Source: Dryocola clanedunensis subsp. sulfonylureivorans (GTDB taxonomy: Bacteria > Pseudomonadota > Gammaproteobacteria > Enterobacterales > Enterobacteriaceae). From it: a stretch of 64,000 nucleotides of DNA. Below are positions 55,306 through 64,000 of this stretch, one piece after another (within the stretch, counting starts at the first letter, position 1; each line of letters opens with the position of its first letter). The translations under genes were made by a program, and so were the position numbers. The stretch is taken from contig NZ_JAERMU010000003.1 of assembly GCF_016756775.1 (NCBI RefSeq), forward strand, positions 186,001 to 250,000, written 5' to 3'. Under the pieces are notes generated by a model, which searched no databases, had not been told where the DNA came from, and was given only the letters and a program-made list of their open reading frames with translations.

Positions 55306-56730
55306 CTAATGCTTTATCATTACGTGCCGGACAACCGTGTAATCCTCCAGCCCGAACAGCGACATATCCTTGCCGTAGCCCGACAGCTTCTGCCCGCCGT
55401 GCGGCATTTCGCTGACCAGCATAAAGTGCGTGTTAACCCAGGTACAGCCGTACTGTAACCGGGCGCTCATCCGGTGTGCGCGGCCTACATCCTGCGTCCA
55501 GACGGACGATGCCAGCCCGTAGTCGGAGTCGTTTGCCCAGCCCAGCACTTCCGCTTCATCGCTGAACGACGTCACGCTCACCACCGGGCCAAAGACCTCT
55601 TTCTGCACGATGTCATCTTCCTGCTTCGCCCCGGCGAGCAGCGTTGGCTGGAAATAGTAGCCCGGGCCATCGACCTTTGAGCCACCGGTGACCACTTCCA
55701 CATGCGGCAAAGCTTTCGCGGCCTCGACGGCTTTGCTCACTCTTTCAAGATGCGCCTGTGAGCTGAGCGGCCCGAGCTCGGTGGATTCGTCATCCGGTGA
55801 GCCATACTTCAGACTGGCAACCGCCTCCCCGAGCTTTTCGACCAGCCTGTCGTAAATGCCCTTTTGCGCGTAAATGCGGCATGCGGCGGTGCAGTCCTGC
55901 CCTGCATTGTAGTAGCCAAAGGTACGGACACCTTCCACCACGGCATCCAGATCCGCGTCGTCAAACACAATCACCGGCGCTTTGCCGCCCAGCTCCATGT
56001 GGGTGCGCTTAATCGAAGGCGCAGTATGGCTGATGATGTGCTCCCCCGTCGCGATAGAGCCAGTCAGCGATACCATCCTGACTTTATTGTGGCCGGTCAG
56101 CGCATCTCCCACCGTTTGCCCACGCCCAAAAAGCACGTTCAGCACGCCGGCCGGGAACACCTCTTTTGCCAGCTCTGCAAGTTTAAACGCGGTAAGAGGC
56201 GTGATTTCCGAAGGCTTAATGACGACGCAGTTCCCCGCCGCCAGCGCCGGGGCCAGCTTCCAGGCCGCCATCATCAGTGGATAGTTCCACGGCGCAATCG
56301 ACGCCACCACGCCCACCGGGTCACGGCGGATCATGGAGGTGTGTCCGCTGAGGTACTCCCCGGCGGCCAAGCCATTCAGGCAGCGGCTCGCACCGGCGAA
56401 GAAACGGAAAACATCTACCACGGCAGGAATTTCATCATTCAGTACGCAGTGGTAAGGCTTACCGCAGTTCTGTGATTCCAGACGAGCGAAAGTCTCACCG
56501 TTTTGCTCGATAACATCTGCCAGCCTGAGCAAATGCTCCGCACGTTCTTTAGGCGTTGTCTGGCCCCATGTTGCAAAAGCAGCCTCTGCAGCCAGCACCG
56601 CCTCGTTAACCTGTTCAACCGTCGCCTCGGCTATCTCCAGCAGCACTTTTCCGGTCGCCGGATTATAAACCGGCAGCTTCTCGCCCAGCCCATCCACTAA
56701 CTGGCCGCCTATCAACAGCTGGCTTTGCAT
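55306..56730 (-). CDS. patD: Gamma-aminobutyraldehyde dehydrogenase PatD, 474 aa
   Basis: Very close to E. coli PatD (YdcW) in sequence and identical in length: [15 protein letters not shown], a [20 protein letters not shown] block, catalytic Glu in [11 protein letters not shown] and nucleophile Cys in [15 protein letters not shown]-terminal [18 protein letters not shown]. It oxidises 4-aminobutanal from putrescine to GABA with NAD+. Start 56730 has AGGGG upstream; the open frame to 56859 is not supported. The E. coli ydcSTUV transporter that normally precedes patD is missing here. Confidence 0.96.
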   Translation of the reverse strand: MQSQLLIGGQLVDGLGEKLPVYNPATGKVLLEIAEATVEQVNEAVLAAEAAFATWGQTTPKERAEHLLRLADVIEQNGETFARLESQNCGKPYHCVLNDEIPAVVDVFRFFAGASRCLNGLAAGEYLSGHTSMIRRDPVGVVASIAPWNYPLMMAAWKLAPALAAGNCVVIKPSEITPLTAFKLAELAKEVFPAGVLNVLFGRGQTVGDALTGHNKVRMVSLTGSIATGEHIISHTAPSIKRTHMELGGKAPVIVFDDADLDAVVEGVRTFGYYNAGQDCTAACRIYAQKGIYDRLVEKLGEAVASLKYGSPDDESTELGPLSSQAHLERVSKAVEAAKALPHVEVVTGGSKVDGPGYYFQPTLLAGAKQEDDIVQKEVFGPVVSVTSFSDEAEVLGWANDSDYGLASSVWTQDVGRAHRMSARLQYGCTWVNTHFMLVSEMPHGGQKLSGYGKDMSLFGLEDYTVVRHVMIKH

Positions 56731-56972
56731 AGTGATACCCCTGAAGTTATTCCCCATCCAAAAACCATAGCCTGAGCCAATATATCCTGTATGCACCAGG
56801 TGAAAAATTTCGTCAGCCTGTGATAGACCGCGCAGTAAACCCGCACGCAGGATCGCCAACGCGGGTTAACATAATCCGACGTTTTTTAAGTGTAGACAGC
56901 GGGTCACCGCTGCGCTTCCGGGCAGCCCGCTTATTGCTAATTATCAAAATTTCATATGGATGGAGGTGGTGA

Positions 56973-57359
56973 ATGCAGATTGCGCATATTGCACTGTGGA
57001 CCAACGATCTTGACCGGGCGGCGGCCTTCTGGCGCGAGCATTTCCGTGCTTCCGTCGGTGAGGCATACCACTCGAAGCGACGCGAGGGCTTTATTTCACA
57101 TTTTGTGACGCTGGAAAGCGGCCCGGCGCTGGAGCTGATGACGCTGCCGGGCCTGGCAGATAAACCTCCCCGCGAGGATAACCGCACCGGCTGGGCGCAT
57201 ATTGCAATCAGTCTGGGAACCGTCGAGGCCGTGGACAAAATGGTCGCTGCCCTGGAACCGACTGGCGCACTGGTACACGCCGCCCGCTAGACCGGGGATG
57301 GTTTTTACGAAGCCGTTATTGCAGACCCGGATGGCAATTTAATTGAAATTACCTCCTGA
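56973..57359 (+). pseudogene. VOC/glyoxalase-family gene interrupted by an amber codon
   Basis: Residues 1-105 (MQIAHIALWTNDLDRAAAFW, SHFVTLESGPALELM, GWAHIAISLG) are a normal VOC half. A TAG at 57288-57290 then stops the frame, but the same frame continues TGDGFYEAVIADPDGNLIEI to a TGA at 57357, exactly the family's C-terminal beta strand with the metal Glu. Without read-through the protein lacks its last metal ligand. GGAGGTGG precedes the ATG. Recent inactivation or a sequencing error would explain it. Confidence 0.8.
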
Positions 57360-57360
57360 G

Positions 57361-57440
57361 TGCTGGCGGATGACGCAGGCTTATCCGCCCTATAGGCTAC
57401 CTAACCGTAGGGTGGATAAGTTTTAGCATCATCCGCCATC
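57361..57440. repeat. REP pair (BIME-like)
   Basis: Two REP-like units in opposite orientation: GGCGGATGACGCAGGCTTAT then CCGCC, and GGGTGGATAAG with GCATCATCCGCC. They sit between the VOC gene and the convergent toxin gene. Confidence 0.7.
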
Positions 57441-57444
57441 GCCT

Positions 57445-57777
57445 TTATTTTTTCATTAACAGCAGATCGGCTTTACGCTGACGCTTTAGCATCTGGTAGA
57501 AGTTTTCATGTGCGCCGAGGCTTAACAGGTAAAGCTCCAGGCGCGTATCAACCCAGCTGTAGCCCAGCAGCGCGAGCTGGTTGTTCAGATGAAATTTATG
57601 GACGCGCAGGTAGGCTAGATCGCCTTTTTTAGGCTCACCTATTTCAGGATGAGCAATGACTTTCTCAATTTCATCTTCAACTTGCGTCAACAGCGGGGAC
57701 GGCAACTTTGCCAGCGCCTTGCCGAAGCGGGCTGTTTCATAGACTTTCAGGGGGCTGCTTTTTCGTTCTGCGGACAT
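57445..57777 (-). CDS. RelE/ParE-family toxin, 110 aa
   Basis: A compact RelE-fold protein: LKVYETARFGKALAKLPSPL, VEDEIEKVIAHPEIG, GYSWVDTRLELYLLSLGAHENFY. It starts at ATG 57777 inside the 3' end of the antitoxin gene (41-base overlap). Family members cut mRNA or poison gyrase; I cannot tell which, but ELYLLSLGAHENFY resembles RelE-type ends. Part of a type II toxin-antitoxin module. Confidence 0.8.
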   Translation of the reverse strand: MSAERKSSPLKVYETARFGKALAKLPSPLLTQVEDEIEKVIAHPEIGEPKKGDLAYLRVHKFHLNNQLALLGYSWVDTRLELYLLSLGAHENFYQMLKRQRKADLLLMKK

Positions 57778-57988
57778 ATTTCTGCACTCTGCCATTTTCC
57801 ATTTCGCTTTGTGCCAGCATCGTCTCTTTGATAAAGCTGAACGGAAGATCCGGGTTATCCTCAACGATTTGCCCAATCTTTGCCCAGTATTCGATCTGCT
57901 TCGGCACGCTTCGGCTGCAGGCGTCGGCGTGAATTTTGACATCCGCTACAAACTGGTCATCTAACCGTATGCTAATAGCCATGTTCAT
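57737..57988 (-). CDS. ParD-like antitoxin, 83 aa
   Basis: N-terminal ribbon-helix-helix start MAISIRLDDQFVADVKIHA with SRSVPKQIEYWAKIG, the ParD-like family pattern, and a basic disordered tail that would bind the toxin. The ribosome site AAGGAGGTG is a nearly perfect anti-16S match, so the antitoxin is translated strongly. It precedes and overlaps the toxin gene. Confidence 0.82.
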   Translation of the reverse strand: MNMAISIRLDDQFVADVKIHADACSRSVPKQIEYWAKIGQIVEDNPDLPFSFIKETMLAQSEMENGRVQKYVRRTKKQPPESL

Positions 57989-58107
57989 GCTCCATCACCT
58001 CCTTGTGACCTTCAGTTAAAAAGAGTAAAGCGCAATAAAGCGCTATGCGCGACAAAATGTCGCACAGATGCGAGACGTCTTCCAGAATTAAATTTCGCCG
58101 CTGTGAT

Positions 58108-58635
58108 TCAGCTCTTTTTTATCCGGTAAACCACGTGCCGCCGCAGCGGATGGCCTGCCTCAAGCGCTGGATGATCGAACTCCTCACCGCGCACCATGCC
58201 GATTTTTTCCATCACGCGCTGAGAAGGGGTATTCACCAGAGCCGTGAAGGAGACGATTTCCGACATGCCATACATTTGAAAGCCAATCTCCAGGGCTTTA
58301 CGGGCGGCTTCCGGCGCATAGCCCTTGCCCCAGAAGGTGTTATCAAGCCGCCAGCCGATCTCTACGCAGGGGGAAAATGGCAGTGGATACGACGGGATGT
58401 TAAGCCCGACGAATCCTGTGAATGCTCCACTGTATTTCTCTTCCACGGCCCAGAATCCCCAGCCGTTCACCTTCATTTTTTCTTCGAGGATATCGGCAAG
58501 TAAATTGCTTAATTCTGCCGTCAGCCGTGACGGGAAATAGCGCATCACCTGAGGGTTTGCGTTCATCGCCGCAAAGGGCTGTCTGTCGCTTTGCCTCCAT
58601 GGGCGGAGGATTAAACGCTCTGTCTCGTACACCAT
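58108..58635 (-). CDS. GNAT N-acetyltransferase (RimJ/RimL-like), 175 aa
   Basis: Begins MVYETERLILRPWRQSD, the RimJ/RimL-type start, with EIGWRLDNTFWGKGYAPEA containing the acetyl-CoA loop and VNTPSQRVMEKIGM near the end. Substrate unknown. Its ATG overlaps the stop of ydcR (TAATG), so it is translated from the ydcR transcript. Confidence 0.88.
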   Translation of the reverse strand: MVYETERLILRPWRQSDRQPFAAMNANPQVMRYFPSRLTAELSNLLADILEEKMKVNGWGFWAVEEKYSGAFTGFVGLNIPSYPLPFSPCVEIGWRLDNTFWGKGYAPEAARKALEIGFQMYGMSEIVSFTALVNTPSQRVMEKIGMVRGEEFDHPALEAGHPLRRHVVYRIKKS

Positions 58636-60053
58636 TAAGACTCCCTGAGCTGTGAGATTAAACGTGACAACGTCACAATAGCCTGCTGTTCTCTGTCGCC
58701 CCATAACCATGAAGCGTTGAGGCGAAAATAGTTGGCCCACGCGTTTCCTGTTGTGAACATCTTCCCCGGCGCGATACTGATTTTTTGGGCGATAGCCAGT
58801 TTGCTAAGCTCGCCGGCATCCATTCCCTCCGGCAGCTCAAGCCATAAAAAATAACCGCTCTCGCTGTGATGAATTTTCACGTCCGCAGGCATGACGGCAT
58901 GCAGCGCCTGCCAGGCATGCTGTTTGCGTTCGGCAAGCACCCGCCGCAGGCGGCGCAGGTGCGTGTCGTAACGTTTGGTCGCCAGATAGTCCACCAGCGC
59001 CAGCTGCATCGGGGTGCTGGTGGATAACGTGCTCATTAACTGTAATTGCTGGATGCGCCTTGCATGTTTCCCTGCCGCCACCCAGCCAATACGGAAACCG
59101 GCCACCAGACATTTAGAAAACGACGAGCAATGGAGCGTCATGCCCTGTTCGTCATAGGCTCGTGCCGGCAGAGGGCGTTCGCGACCAAAATAAAGCTCGC
59201 TGTAAACGTCGTCCTCAATGAGGCTAACGTTATGCTCCTGCAGCAATGCGATCAGCTGCTGCTTTTTCTCAGGGCTCAGCGTTACACCAAGCGGGTTCTG
59301 GCTGTTGGTCATCAGCCAGCAGGCCTTAACCGGATAGTCGTTCAGCGCCTGTTTCAGCGCCGCCATATCGATGCCGTGCTGTGGATCGGTTGCCACAGAA
59401 ACCGCCTTGAGCCGTAAACGCTCCAGCGCCTGAAGCGCACCGTAAAAACAGGGGTTTTCGACTATCACCCAGTCTCCCGGCTCGGTGACTGCCTGGAGGC
59501 TTAAATTCAGCGCCTCCAGCGCCCCCGCGGTAATAACGATTTCATCTGGCGAAACCTGCATCCCCTGCTGGGCATAGCGCCGGGCGATGGCGTGACGCAG
59601 CGCCTCGTTGCCTGGTGGGAGATTTTCAATCACGCTCATTGCCGCGACGGTTCGCCCCACCGTGGCAAGGGAGCGGTTTAGCTGCTGAAGCGGAAACAGG
59701 CGCGGATCGGGGAAAGCGGAGCCAAACGGCACCACCGAAGCGTCGCAGCTGGCCTGGAGAACGTCGAAAATATAGGTGTTGATATCCACCGTTTCGTCGC
59801 TCATTACCTTCGCTGGTGCTGGTGCTGGCGCTGTCCGGGCGACCTGCCGCGGCGCGACGTAGTAGCCGGACTGCGGACGAGCCACAATCACGCCCTGGCT
59901 TTCCAGCACCTGATACGCATGGCCAACGGTCATAAAACTCATTCCGCTGTGGGACACCTGCTCGCGCAGAGACGGTAGTCTGTCCCCCGGCAGCCAGACG
60001 CCAAGGGCTATCTGGTCTTTTATCTGCTGCGCCAGCTGCTGATACTTTTTCAT
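58635..60053 (-). CDS. ydcR: MocR-type regulator YdcR (GntR + aminotransferase fold), 472 aa
   Basis: An N-terminal GntR winged helix (LPGDRLPSLREQVSHSGMSF, VGHAYQVLESQGVI) is joined to a fold-type I aminotransferase domain with the PLP Lys in HCSSFSKCLVAGFRIGW and NPCFYGALQALERLRLKA. Very close to E. coli YdcR over its whole length. MocR proteins sense PLP-linked amino compounds; in E. coli ydcR is next to the polyamine-related ydcSTUV-patD genes. Here patD is still close, which argues for the same regulation. Confidence 0.94.
   Translation of the reverse strand: MKKYQQLAQQIKDQIALGVWLPGDRLPSLREQVSHSGMSFMTVGHAYQVLESQGVIVARPQSGYYVAPRQVARTAPAPAPAKVMSDETVDINTYIFDVLQASCDASVVPFGSAFPDPRLFPLQQLNRSLATVGRTVAAMSVIENLPPGNEALRHAIARRYAQQGMQVSPDEIVITAGALEALNLSLQAVTEPGDWVIVENPCFYGALQALERLRLKAVSVATDPQHGIDMAALKQALNDYPVKACWLMTNSQNPLGVTLSPEKKQQLIALLQEHNVSLIEDDVYSELYFGRERPLPARAYDEQGMTLHCSSFSKCLVAGFRIGWVAAGKHARRIQQLQLMSTLSTSTPMQLALVDYLATKRYDTHLRRLRRVLAERKQHAWQALHAVMPADVKIHHSESGYFLWLELPEGMDAGELSKLAIAQKISIAPGKMFTTGNAWANYFRLNASWLWGDREQQAIVTLSRLISQLRES
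58664..58676. other. matS site (MatP binding)
   Basis: GTGACAACGTCAC is identical to the site at 8774 and matches the consensus perfectly. It lies in the 3' end of ydcR. Confidence 0.85.
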
Positions 60054-60091
60054 GTCGATGCCGCTCTCCGTGTCTATATCAGTCTGTTAAA

Positions 60092-60367
60092 AATACGCCA
60101 TTTCCAACAACTGTTATAGCTAAAGTAGTTAAGGCGCTTGAGCAATTTACCAGCGTCTCTGCAGAGTTTAAGACCCTGTGGCAACAGCGTTATGAAGTGA
60201 AAGGAATTGAAAACCATCTCAAAGATTTTATCCACCCGCAGATAGGCACCGTTCAGATGCAGCAGGCCAACTGGTTTTCTACCCCGCGAGACGGCGCACG
60301 CCTGCTGGTTTACCTGCCGGTGGATGATGCCGGAGAGCGGGCCCTTGCGGGGCTTTCGGAATATTAG
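60092..60367 (+). pseudogene. C-terminal remnant of an XRE regulator with MmyB-like domain
   Basis: The frame ending at TAG 60365 reads SAEFKTLWQQRYEV, KDFIHPQIGTVQMQQANWF and ARLLVYLPVDDAGERALAGL. This is the end of an MmyB-like ligand-binding domain (F-x-x-L-W, F-x-H-P-x-x-G, L-x-V-Y). No start codon or helix-turn-helix remains upstream. It lies against the start of ydcR, so the region has been rearranged. Confidence 0.6.
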
Positions 60368-60474
60368 GATGCCGGGAAGAAACCGCTTTATCGCGCGGCA
60401 GCGCTTGCCCGATAAACCAAATCTCGCTACATTCCCCGGCTCCATGCTGGACCTGACTGAAACGGATAACTGAA

Positions 60475-60804
60475 ATGACCTATACCTGGCTGATTATTGC
60501 CATTGTGGCGGAAGTGATTGCCACGACTTCCCTGAAACTCTCCGAAGGCTTCAGCCGCCTGTGGCCGAGCGTCGCCACCGTGCTGTTTTACGCCGTGGCT
60601 TTTTATTGCCTGTCGCTGACCATGCGCACCATCCCCACGGGCGTGATTTACGCTATCTGGTCCGGCGCGGGCATTGTGTTGATTGGTGCAGTCGGCTGGA
60701 TTTTCTTAGGCCAAAAGCTGGACTGGCCCGCAGTCGCCGGTATGGCGCTGATTATTATTGGCGTGCTGGTGATAAATCTATTTTCGAAATCTGTCGCGCA
60801 CTGA
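60475..60804 (+). CDS. SMR multidrug transporter, EmrE-like, 109 aa
   Basis: Four hydrophobic helices. The essential membrane Glu is at residue 13 (IVAEVIATTSLKLSEGFSRL), and GVIYAIWSGAGIVLIGAVGW and LIIIGVLVINLFSKS follow the EmrE pattern. It should be a dual-topology dimer exchanging protons for lipophilic cations. Similarity to EmrE is strong, but several paralogues exist, so no symbol is given. Confidence 0.88.
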   Translation: MTYTWLIIAIVAEVIATTSLKLSEGFSRLWPSVATVLFYAVAFYCLSLTMRTIPTGVIYAIWSGAGIVLIGAVGWIFLGQKLDWPAVAGMALIIIGVLVINLFSKSVAH

Positions 60805-60810
60805 TTGTCT

Positions 60811-60848
60811 GCGGTGGATGACGCTCGCGCTTATCCACCCTACAAATA
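60811..60848. repeat. Single REP element
   Basis: GCGGTGGATGACGCTCGCGC then TTATCCACCCTAC is a REP/PU-type hairpin just after the SMR gene. Confidence 0.7.
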
Positions 60849-60989
60849 CTTAACCTTTCATCAACAAAACCCAGTCTCCCTCCTCTTTTACACTGCTGAC
60901 AAATCTTTAACGCTCTTTTGAATATTCAAATAGTCACTTACCGGAATTATCTATACAGTGTGGCCGTCACGTTAATGAGGTTTGGGAAA

Positions 60990-61235
60990 ATGGTTAATAA
61001 ACTGCGCGCAAGGCTGGGAATGATTTTGCTGCTGATGAGCGCCGCACTCCTCTCCGGCCAGACGATGGCGGAGTCGCACGGGCATCTGTTTCTGGTGGTA
61101 AAAAGTGCAGATATGCTGCTGCGCCATCAGGCCGACAGCGATGAGATCCGCCAGAGCGCGGAGGAAGCCGCAGCCGATTTTCGTGAGCGTTACCACCACG
61201 TACAAATAAAGAAAGCGCCAACGACCATTGGCTAA
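60990..61235 (+). CDS. Small exported protein, 81 aa, unrecognised
   Basis: From ATG 60990 a signal peptide is plain (LRARLGMILLLMSAALLSGQ then TMAE). The mature part is about 54 residues, helical and charged (SADMLLRHQADSDEIRQSAEE). No cysteines and no known motif. GGGAAA just upstream is the best ribosome site. Probably periplasmic; function unknown. Confidence 0.6.
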   Translation: MVNKLRARLGMILLLMSAALLSGQTMAESHGHLFLVVKSADMLLRHQADSDEIRQSAEEAAADFRERYHHVQIKKAPTTIG

Positions 61236-61276
61236 AAAACGGGCGGAGTAGCACGTATGCCATCCGCCGCATGAGT

Positions 61277-62410
<1,134 letters not shown>

Positions 62411-62426
62411 TCAGGTGGGAATGTAT

Positions 62427-62702
62427 TTATTTTAGATAAGAGCGGAGCAGATTACCGACTTCCGCCATGCGCACGGCGCGCTGCTCCTCGGACGTTTCGC
62501 CCGCGACCAGCTCATCCTTCAGGTGAATTTCCATCATCTCGCCCATCAGGCCGTTAGCGGCACCGCGAACGGCGGCGATCTGCTGCAGAATAGCGATGCA
62601 GGGATCGCCGTTTTCCAGCGCGCGCTCAATCGCCTCCGTCTGACCGCGAATGCGGCGCACGCGGGTCAGAATACGTTTTTTGTCTTCCGGTGAATGGGGC
62701 AT
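62427..62702 (-). CDS. frmR: Formaldehyde-responsive repressor FrmR, 91 aa
   Basis: CsoR/RcnR-family four-helix protein, begins MPHSPEDKKRILTRVRRIRG. Cys35 (NGDPCIAIL) and His60 (MEIHLKD) are present; formaldehyde links Pro2 and Cys35 in FrmR to release DNA. First gene of the frmRA operon. Confidence 0.94.
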   Translation of the reverse strand: MPHSPEDKKRILTRVRRIRGQTEAIERALENGDPCIAILQQIAAVRGAANGLMGEMMEIHLKDELVAGETSEEQRAVRMAEVGNLLRSYLK

Positions 62703-62714
62703 AGCGGCCTCCTG

Positions 62715-62736
62715 ATACTATGGGGGGGTATGGTAC
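62715..62736. promoter_or_regulatory. Candidate FrmR operator
   Basis: ATACTAT, seven G, then TATGGTAC: the AT-flanked G-tract typical of CsoR/RcnR/FrmR-type operators. It begins 12 bases upstream of the frmR start. Confidence 0.65.
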
Positions 62737-62903
62737 ATGTAATTTAGGGCTCAGGTAAAAATTATCTTTTAACTTTTTATTACGCGGTGAGTAAATGCGT
62801 GGCGGTGAGGACAGATAAGAATAGCGATATACATAAGTTTGGGTGCCTGAGAACGCCTCAGCTCAACGCAACGGTGGCGGGGATGACTCCCCGCCGGTTG
62901 CCC

Positions 62904-63059
62904 TTACCGATTGGATTCGTAAGCCATTACGGCCGCAACCTCTCTGTTACCGTCCCGAAAACGCAGTTCGTAAAGCGAATGGCGGGTCAACAAGGTGAAT
63001 ACCAGTATCGTCATACAGACGATAAGCAGGCACCAGATAACAGTCCTTTGCGGCTTCAT
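62904..63059 (-). CDS. Hok/Gef-family membrane toxin, 51 aa
   Basis: The minus strand from ATG 63059 encodes [20 protein letters not shown], then [20 protein letters not shown] and [11 protein letters not shown]. This is a clear Hok-family protein (a single membrane helix followed by [20 protein letters not shown]). The family is a type I toxin controlled by an antisense Sok RNA. The second Cys common in the tail (MACxS) is replaced by Tyr. It lies next to cybB as hokB does in E. coli, so it is probably hokB, but I leave the symbol open. Confidence 0.9.
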   Translation of the reverse strand: MKPQRTVIWCLLIVCMTILVFTLLTRHSLYELRFRDGNREVAAVMAYESNR

Positions 63060-63343
63060 GGCAGCTACTCCTTGACCTTGCGGTCTGTAAGAGGCTAACC
63101 TTATATGTGTCGAGCATACGAGGGGCCTCGGGTTAATTTGAAAAAATTACTCGGGGCTTTTCTCTTTCTGCTTCTTAACATGCCTGAAACAGAAAGTATC
63201 AGGCACCCGCTGCCATACTACTCAACGGGCATTATTTAACCAATTCAGTGATAAACCTTTAGGTGCACCTGCAGGCTCGAAGCCAGGCAACCAGCTGACG
63301 TTGCCAGTTGCGGCTATCGTGCTACTTCTGCCTGCCGTAGAAA
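63060..63343. ncRNA. hok leader and probable Sok antisense RNA region
   Basis: The 284 bases upstream of the hok start would hold the hok mRNA leader on the minus strand and the Sok RNA on the plus strand. A short minus-strand frame ([14 protein letters not shown]..., from 63178) overlaps the leader like a decayed mok. I cannot place the Sok ends. Confidence 0.4.
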
Positions 63344-63874
63344 TTACTCCCGCTTACCCGGCAGCATGCGCACCAGCGTGTTGTCCTTCCAGACGTAGTG
63401 ATGAAACAGCGCCGCGAAGGCATGAATACCAATCACGAAATAGCCCGTATTGGCAATCAGCTCATGGATTTCCTTCATGGTGAACTGGCGATCTTCATCC
63501 AGTTCCGGCGCGTGCGGCATGGGAATACCCAGCACCGACCAGTCGCTGCCCTTATAGTAGACGGTGAGGAACCCCATAACCGGCAGCACGAGAAACATCA
63601 GGTAGATGATGGTGTGCACCAGATGGGAAACGCCGATGATGGCAGGATGGGGTTTTGGCGTGATGGCCGGCGCGCGGTATTTGATTCTGACCAGCAGGCG
63701 TAAAACCATCAGCACCAGCACGCTTAGCCCACAGGTTACGTGGGTGGCGTTGATCGCCGGACGATAGCTGCGCGGGAAGAAGCCTTTCAGTTCCATGGCG
63801 CAGTAGGCCGTGACGATCAAAAGAAAAACCAGCCAGTGGAGGGTTATCTGTAACGAGGTGTATTTGCTGCGCAT
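63344..63874 (-). CDS. cybB: Cytochrome b561 CybB, 176 aa
   Basis: Four membrane helices with haem-ligand histidines in LQITLHWLVFLLIV, INATHVTCGL and FVIGIHAFAALFHHYVWKDN. Length and sequence match E. coli CybB, which oxidises ubiquinol and passes electrons to superoxide. The neighbouring hok gene is as in E. coli. The 126 bases after 63874 to the window end hold only its promoter. Confidence 0.94.
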   Translation of the reverse strand: MRSKYTSLQITLHWLVFLLIVTAYCAMELKGFFPRSYRPAINATHVTCGLSVLVLMVLRLLVRIKYRAPAITPKPHPAIIGVSHLVHTIIYLMFLVLPVMGFLTVYYKGSDWSVLGIPMPHAPELDEDRQFTMKEIHELIANTGYFVIGIHAFAALFHHYVWKDNTLVRMLPGKRE

Positions 63875-64000
63875 TAAAAAGCCCTGACCCGAATCGCTAA
63901 TGGCACCACGATAGCGGCAACATCTTAAAAAATCATTAACATCTGACGAAATTAGCCTACTAATAACCTCCGCCTGCCCGGTTTGCGGCTCCTCACATTA

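Noticed and set aside
62787..63098. A plus-strand frame of 103 codons
   Set aside because: It is antisense to the Hok coding region and leader and has no family resemblance.

Overview
The window is chromosomal DNA of an Enterobacteriaceae (Enterobacter/Lelliottia/Kosakonia-like gene content, GC-rich). Two things show it is the replication terminus. A 28-bp site at 1412-1439 matches, as I recall it, the Escherichia coli dif sequence base for base. Two perfect MatP sites (matS, 8774 and 58664) and at least five KOPS octamers, all pointing toward dif, lie to its right. Several genes are terminus-region orthologues of E. coli (digH, ydcH, ortT, patD, ydcR, a hok gene, cybB), partly in the same order.

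1-6 kb, dif region: the 3' part of one autotransporter, debris (an ArsH-like gene scar, a tRNA-3'-end-like sequence, terminators), dif, a second autotransporter, a serine-recombinase-like protein that has lost its active site, and an EAL-domain remnant. 6-8 kb: a YkgB/RclC-like membrane protein and a short-chain dehydrogenase (SDR).

8.2-15.5 kb: a GntR/FCD regulator divergent from a gene set that covers every step of non-phosphorylating L-fucose catabolism: mutarotase, dehydrogenase, lactonase, fuconate dehydratase, keto-deoxy-fuconate dehydrogenase, diketo hydrolase and a FucP-type permease. 15.7-25.8 kb: one giant autotransporter of 3385 residues with a large internal duplication.

26-36 kb: two exported DUF1254 proteins (one Tat, one Sec), an IprA-like regulator, the lipoprotein hydrolase gene digH with an apparent ATC start, an IclR / OPT transporter / DUF917 cluster, and a RamA/MarA-type AraC regulator. 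36-46 kb: tyrP with a TyrR box, a TetR regulator, a Tsr-like chemoreceptor behind a FliA-type promoter, a siderophore-reductase/PadR pair, ydcH, an NlpC/P60 peptidase with a His/Lys repeat linker, a YqfB amidohydrolase, and a divergent NDH-2-like flavoprotein / Rrf2 pair.

46-54 kb: a GntR regulator and a complete oligopeptide-type ABC importer linked to an M20-fold hydrolase and an ornithine-cyclodeaminase-like enzyme; a NicO metal exporter follows. 54-64 kb: ortT, patD, a VOC gene with an internal amber codon, a RelE/ParD-type toxin-antitoxin pair, a GNAT gene coupled to ydcR, an SMR transporter, frmRA without frmB, a Hok-type toxin gene and cybB. Two toxin genes (ortT and hok) lie outside conventional annotated frames and were found by reading the minus strand.
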